Source: Streptomyces sp. Mut1
Lineage (GTDB): Bacteria > Actinomycetota > Actinomycetes > Streptomycetales > Streptomycetaceae
Length of the DNA stretch: 64,000 nt
Assembly: GCF_030719295.1 (NCBI RefSeq)
Contig: NZ_CP120997.1
Location: 6,272,001-6,336,000, forward strand
Reading direction: 5' to 3'
Under the pieces are notes generated by a model that made no database searches, had not been told where the DNA came from, and worked only from the letters and a program-made list of their open reading frames with translations. Shown piece after piece: positions 61,507 to 64,000 of this stretch (position 1 is its first letter; every line of letters begins with the position of its first letter). Made by a program: the position numbers and the translations under genes.

Positions 61507-62414
61507 TGTGCTCCTGCTTTCACCGGCGACTCCTGTGCCGGCAGCCGCGTGTCGAGGGGGGTGGCGGGCGGCGGGCAGGCCGCCTCGTCGAGATGGAAGA
61601 CGGAGCGGGGCGCCAGCCCGAACGCCTCGATGGACTGGACGTACTTGGAGACCCGGATGAGGCTGAGATTGCGGCGGGCCGCCAGGTCGGTGATCCAGTG
61701 CGGGGTGCGCTCGTTGACCTTGATCTCCATCACCGACATGTGCGGCGGGACGGTGAACCGGTTCTCCGGATTGGCCTGCCCGAAGTGGAAGTCGCGGTCG
61801 CGGCCCCGGACGCGCCGGTCGAAGGTGACCCGCAGCCCGGTGTCCGACGCGCGCCCGACCAGCGCCTCGCGCTGGTACCCGGTCATCGCGGTGGGCCGGA
61901 GGTTGAGCCGTACGACCAGGTCGAGCACCTCATGGATGAACGCGCGCTCGTTCGGCGCGTGCTCCACCGTCCGCCGCTCGTCGCAGAGCTGACGGGCCGT
62001 GCCGTAGGGCAGGGTGATGCGGCGCTTCTGGGTGACCCGGTTGACGCGCTGTTTGACCTCGACGCAGACCGGGGAGTCGTCCGTGACCCCGACCGGATCG
62101 CCGTAGTGCCTGATGCGCAGCTTGCGGCGGAACTTCAGGCCCTCGATCTTCTCCCAGTAGAACCGCAGTTCGGGGGAGTCGTAGTAGAGGCTCCACACGC
62201 CGTAGCCGCCGACCGGACTGTTCAGGTCGCGGTCCATCCGCTCCGCGAGTTCGTCGCGGAGGTCCGCGGCCAGCTCCACGGGGACCAGGTATTTGAGCTC
62301 GTATCTGTTGAAGGCGTGCAGCCTGCTCGCCACATGCAGCGGTGGGGGGTCCTCCGTGCCCGTGGGGTGCCCCTGGGCGGGCCCTCCGGGCGGAGCCGTG
62401 TCGGGTTGCGACAC
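61503..62414 (-). CDS. VTC-domain polyphosphate polymerase-like protein
   Basis: 303 residues from GTG 62412-62414, with AAGGAGG 6 bases upstream. The VTC tunnel-fold motifs are all present: RYELKYLVP, SLYYDSPELRFYWEKI, RRKLRIRHYG, CVEVKQRVNRVTQKRRITLPYG, GYQREALVG, LRVTFDRRVRGRDR and VMEIKVNERTPHWI. These supply the Lys/Arg lining and the metal-binding Glu of yeast Vtc4, which makes polyphosphate from ATP. No membrane helix is seen, so membrane contact probably comes from the coupled DUF4956 protein. A PHO-box-like pair lies about 100 bases upstream. Confidence 0.9.
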   Translation of the reverse strand: MSQPDTAPPGGPAQGHPTGTEDPPPLHVASRLHAFNRYELKYLVPVELAADLRDELAERMDRDLNSPVGGYGVWSLYYDSPELRFYWEKIEGLKFRRKLRIRHYGDPVGVTDDSPVCVEVKQRVNRVTQKRRITLPYGTARQLCDERRTVEHAPNERAFIHEVLDLVVRLNLRPTAMTGYQREALVGRASDTGLRVTFDRRVRGRDRDFHFGQANPENRFTVPPHMSVMEIKVNERTPHWITDLAARRNLSLIRVSKYVQSIEAFGLAPRSVFHLDEAACPPPATPLDTRLPAQESPVKAGAQ

Positions 62415-62498
62415 CGTGCGCCTCCTTCGTCGTCCGTGCCGGACCGGCCGGCCCGCGATACGCAACCAACGACGGATGAGGAAGCGATGAGAAACCCG

Positions 62499-62538
62499 GG
62501 TGTATTGCAGGAGGATTCAAGATGGCCGGAAGGTGAAC
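62499..62538 (-). promoter_or_regulatory. PHO-box-like promoter of the VTC-DUF4956-CotH operon
   Basis: On the minus strand, GTTCACCTTCC (62538-62528) is followed directly by GGCCATCTTGA (62527-62517), two adjacent 11-base units. The first has the perfect GTTCACC core and the second matches the known variation at most core positions. Seventeen bases after GGCCAT lies TACACC (62504-62499), a plausible -10 without a good -35, as expected of a PhoP-activated promoter. Confidence 0.5.
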
Positions 62539-62557
62539 ACGGCGGGGCCGGGAACAG

Positions 62558-62602
62558 CCGTGTCCCCGGGCCGGCGCGCGGGGCGCCCGCCCGGGGACAC
62601 GG
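62558..62602 (-). terminator. Terminator after OsmC-family gene
   Basis: Inverted repeat with arms CCGTGTCCCCGGGC and GCCCGGGGACACGG separated by a short GC-rich loop, just past the OsmC-family stop. Confidence 0.8.
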
Positions 62603-62611
62603 GGGAGAGGA

Positions 62612-63037
62612 TCAGGCGAGCGTGGCGCTCAGCGTGATCGTGGTGCCCGACAGGGCCTGGCTGACCGGGCAGTTCGCCTTCGCTTCCTCGGCCGCCTCGG
62701 CGAAGCCGGCCTCGTCGAGACCGGGCACCTCGCCCTCCACGGTGAGGTGGATGCCCGTGATGCCGGTGCCCGGCTGGAACGTGACCTCGGCCTTGGTGTC
62801 CAGCCGGGTCGGCGGGGTGCCGGCCGAGGCGAGACCGTTGGAGAGGGCCATCGAGAAGCAGCTGGAGTGGGCCGCGGCGATCAGCTCCTCCGGGCTGGTC
62901 TTCCCGTTCGCCTGCTCGGCGCGGGCAGGCCAGGAGACCGGGTAGTCACCGATCCCGGAGGAGTCGAACGTGACGACGCCCTTGCCCTCAAGGAGGTTGC
63001 CTTCCCAGACCGTGTGCGCCTGACGCGTGGTAGCCAT
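62612..63037 (-). CDS. OsmC-family peroxidase
   Basis: 141 residues from ATG 63035-63037, with AAGGGAA upstream. The two reactive cysteines are in HSSCFSMALSNGLA and KANCPVSQALSGTTI, and the Arg/Glu positions of the family are consistent (SWPARAEQANGKTSPEELIAAA). Length matches E. coli OsmC more than Ohr. It reduces organic hydroperoxides in the cytoplasm using these thiols, giving stress protection. It stands alone between zapE and the VTC operon. Confidence 0.9.
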   Translation of the reverse strand: MATTRQAHTVWEGNLLEGKGVVTFDSSGIGDYPVSWPARAEQANGKTSPEELIAAAHSSCFSMALSNGLASAGTPPTRLDTKAEVTFQPGTGITGIHLTVEGEVPGLDEAGFAEAAEEAKANCPVSQALSGTTITLSATLA

Positions 63038-63128
63038 GCTGGTTCCCTTCAAACGGAATGCGCGGTGGTACGAAGAACGGCGGGCACACCGTCGTGCCCG
63101 GCCGGTGGTACGTCCTACGCCCCCGAAC

Positions 63129-64000
63129 CTACTGCTCCACCAGCCCCTTCGCGTCCCGCGCCAGCGCGGTCAGCCGGGAGATCGCCCGGAAGTACTTCTT
63201 CCGGTACCCGCCGTTCAGCATCTCCTCACTGAACAGCCGGTCGAACGGCAGTCCGGACGCGAGCACCGGCACCTCCCGGTCGTACAGCCGGTCGGCGAGC
63301 ACCACCAGCCGCAGCGCGGTCGACTGGTCGGGCACCGGCCGCACCTCGGTCAGGCACACCGCCCGCAGCCCGTCCGCCAGCGCGCCGTACCGGCTCGGGT
63401 GGACCCGGGCCAGATGGTCGAGCAGCGCGGGGAAGTCGTCCAGGCTGGCGCCGTCGGTGGCGTACGCCGCCTTGGTGACCTGCTCGTCCGAGAACGGCGG
63501 CGGGGCGTCGGGCAGACCGCGGTGGCGGTAGTCCTCGCCGTCGATGCGCAGGGGGCGGAAGTGCGCGGAGAGCCCCTGGATCTCCCGCAGGAAGTCGGCC
63601 GCCGCGAACCGGCCCTCGCCGAGCTTGCCGGGCAGCGTGTTGGAGGTCGCGGCGAGCGCCACCCCCGCCTCGACCAGCCGGCTCAGCAGCGAGGACACCA
63701 GCACGGTGTCGCCCGGGTCGTCCAGCTCGAACTCGTCGATGCACAGCAGCCGGTGCTCGCTCAGCGTCCGCACGGTCTGCTGGAAGCCGAGCGCGCCCAC
63801 CAGGTTCGTCAGCTCCACGAACGTCCCGAACGCCTTCAGCGAGGGCGCGGCCGGTGCGGCGTGCCAGAGCGAGGCGAGCAGATGGGTCTTGCCGACCCCG
63901 TACCCGCCGTCGAGATACACCCCGCGCGGACCGGAGGCCTGGACCGCCTTGCGCCCGAACAGCCCGCCCGTCGCCCGCCACCGCCCCTCACGGGACGCGC
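63129..64000 (-). CDS. zapE: ZapE/AFG1-like cell division ATPase, partial
   Basis: The gene is cut by the window edge: its frame is open at position 64000, so the N-terminus is missing and about 290 codons are visible. Walker A is GGYGVGKTHLLASLW and Walker B is LLCIDEFELDDPGDTVLVSSLLSRLV. The following arginine-finger and sensor blocks (LAATSNTLPGKLGEGRF, GLPFDRLFSEEMLNGGYRKKYFRAISRL) are those of AFG1-like ATPases. In E. coli, ZapE binds FtsZ and acts in division. The symbol rests on family membership. Confidence 0.88.
   Translation of the reverse strand, partial: ASREGRWRATGGLFGRKAVQASGPRGVYLDGGYGVGKTHLLASLWHAAPAAPSLKAFGTFVELTNLVGALGFQQTVRTLSEHRLLCIDEFELDDPGDTVLVSSLLSRLVEAGVALAATSNTLPGKLGEGRFAAADFLREIQGLSAHFRPLRIDGEDYRHRGLPDAPPPFSDEQVTKAAYATDGASLDDFPALLDHLARVHPSRYGALADGLRAVCLTEVRPVPDQSTALRLVVLADRLYDREVPVLASGLPFDRLFSEEMLNGGYRKKYFRAISRLTALARDAKGLVEQ

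Noticed and set aside
62489..62945. Plus-strand frame starting ATGAGAAACCC upstream of and opposite the OsmC-family gene
   Set aside because: Composition is Gly/Arg/Pro-rich, and it runs through the terminator and antisense to the OsmC-family gene. No support beyond an open frame.
1..64000. tRNA, rRNA, transposase, integrase or prophage genes
   Set aside because: None were recognised on either strand. All long coding frames are accounted for by the listed genes.

Overview
The window is high-GC actinobacterial DNA and almost certainly Streptomyces. Codons strongly prefer G or C in the third position, GTG starts and 4-base stop/start overlaps are common, and many genes end in long GC-rich hairpins. 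The gene order ngcEFG - rok7B7 - xylFGH - dxs - amino-acid permease, then fadBA, an RNase D-like gene, hemE, hemY, hemQ, DUF692 and a PTH2-like gene, is one I recall from the Streptomyces coelicolor chromosome around SCO6005-SCO6046. That recollection is knowledge, not a search result. No rRNA, tRNA, CRISPR array, insertion sequence or prophage was seen.

Layout. 1-5.1 kb: a partial lipoprotein, a HupE/UreJ-like membrane protein, a purple-acid-phosphatase-like enzyme and a DUF916 surface protein. 5.1-20 kb: a sugar-uptake block. A secreted GH92 alpha-mannosidase faces an N-acetylglucosamine/chitobiose importer (ngcEFG) with a DasR-like operator over its promoter. A ROK regulator (rok7B7 type) and a xylose-type importer (xylFGH) follow, and then dxs. 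20-24.7 kb: a permease, a NYN-domain protein, a PLL-propeller protein and an LCP ligase-like protein. 24.9-35.7 kb: a surface-polymer region. It holds a degenerate PIG-L domain fused to a PLL propeller, a CDP-alcohol phosphotransferase translationally coupled to a 1488-residue GT2-GT2-TagF protein, an Asp2-like alpha/beta hydrolase and a phosphodiester glycosidase lipoprotein. 35.7-47.4 kb: housekeeping genes, namely fatty-acid oxidation (fadB, fadA), an RNase D-like enzyme, an orphan LuxR-type regulator, DUF3000, and hemE/hemY/hemQ of the coproporphyrin-dependent heme pathway with a CoA-disulfide-reductase-like enzyme between them.

47.5-50.8 kb is the most unusual part. It is a co-directional operon of a DUF692 (MNIO-type) enzyme with a fused C-terminal domain, a TIGR04222-like membrane protein ending in a 54-residue Gly/Ser/Cys tail with eight cysteines, and a second TIGR04222-like protein without the tail. 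MNIO enzymes in other systems modify cysteines of peptide substrates, so the tail is a candidate substrate.

50.9-64 kb: a PTH2-like protein, an AIM24 protein coupled to an ABC exporter, and a long minus-strand run. The run is zapE, osmC, VTC polyphosphate polymerase-like / DUF4956 / CotH kinase-like (all joined by GTGA overlaps), an OmpR-type two-component system, a PhoX-type phosphatase and a polysaccharide deacetylase. A PHO-box-like pair of 11-mers precedes the VTC gene, so this part may be a phosphate-responsive module.
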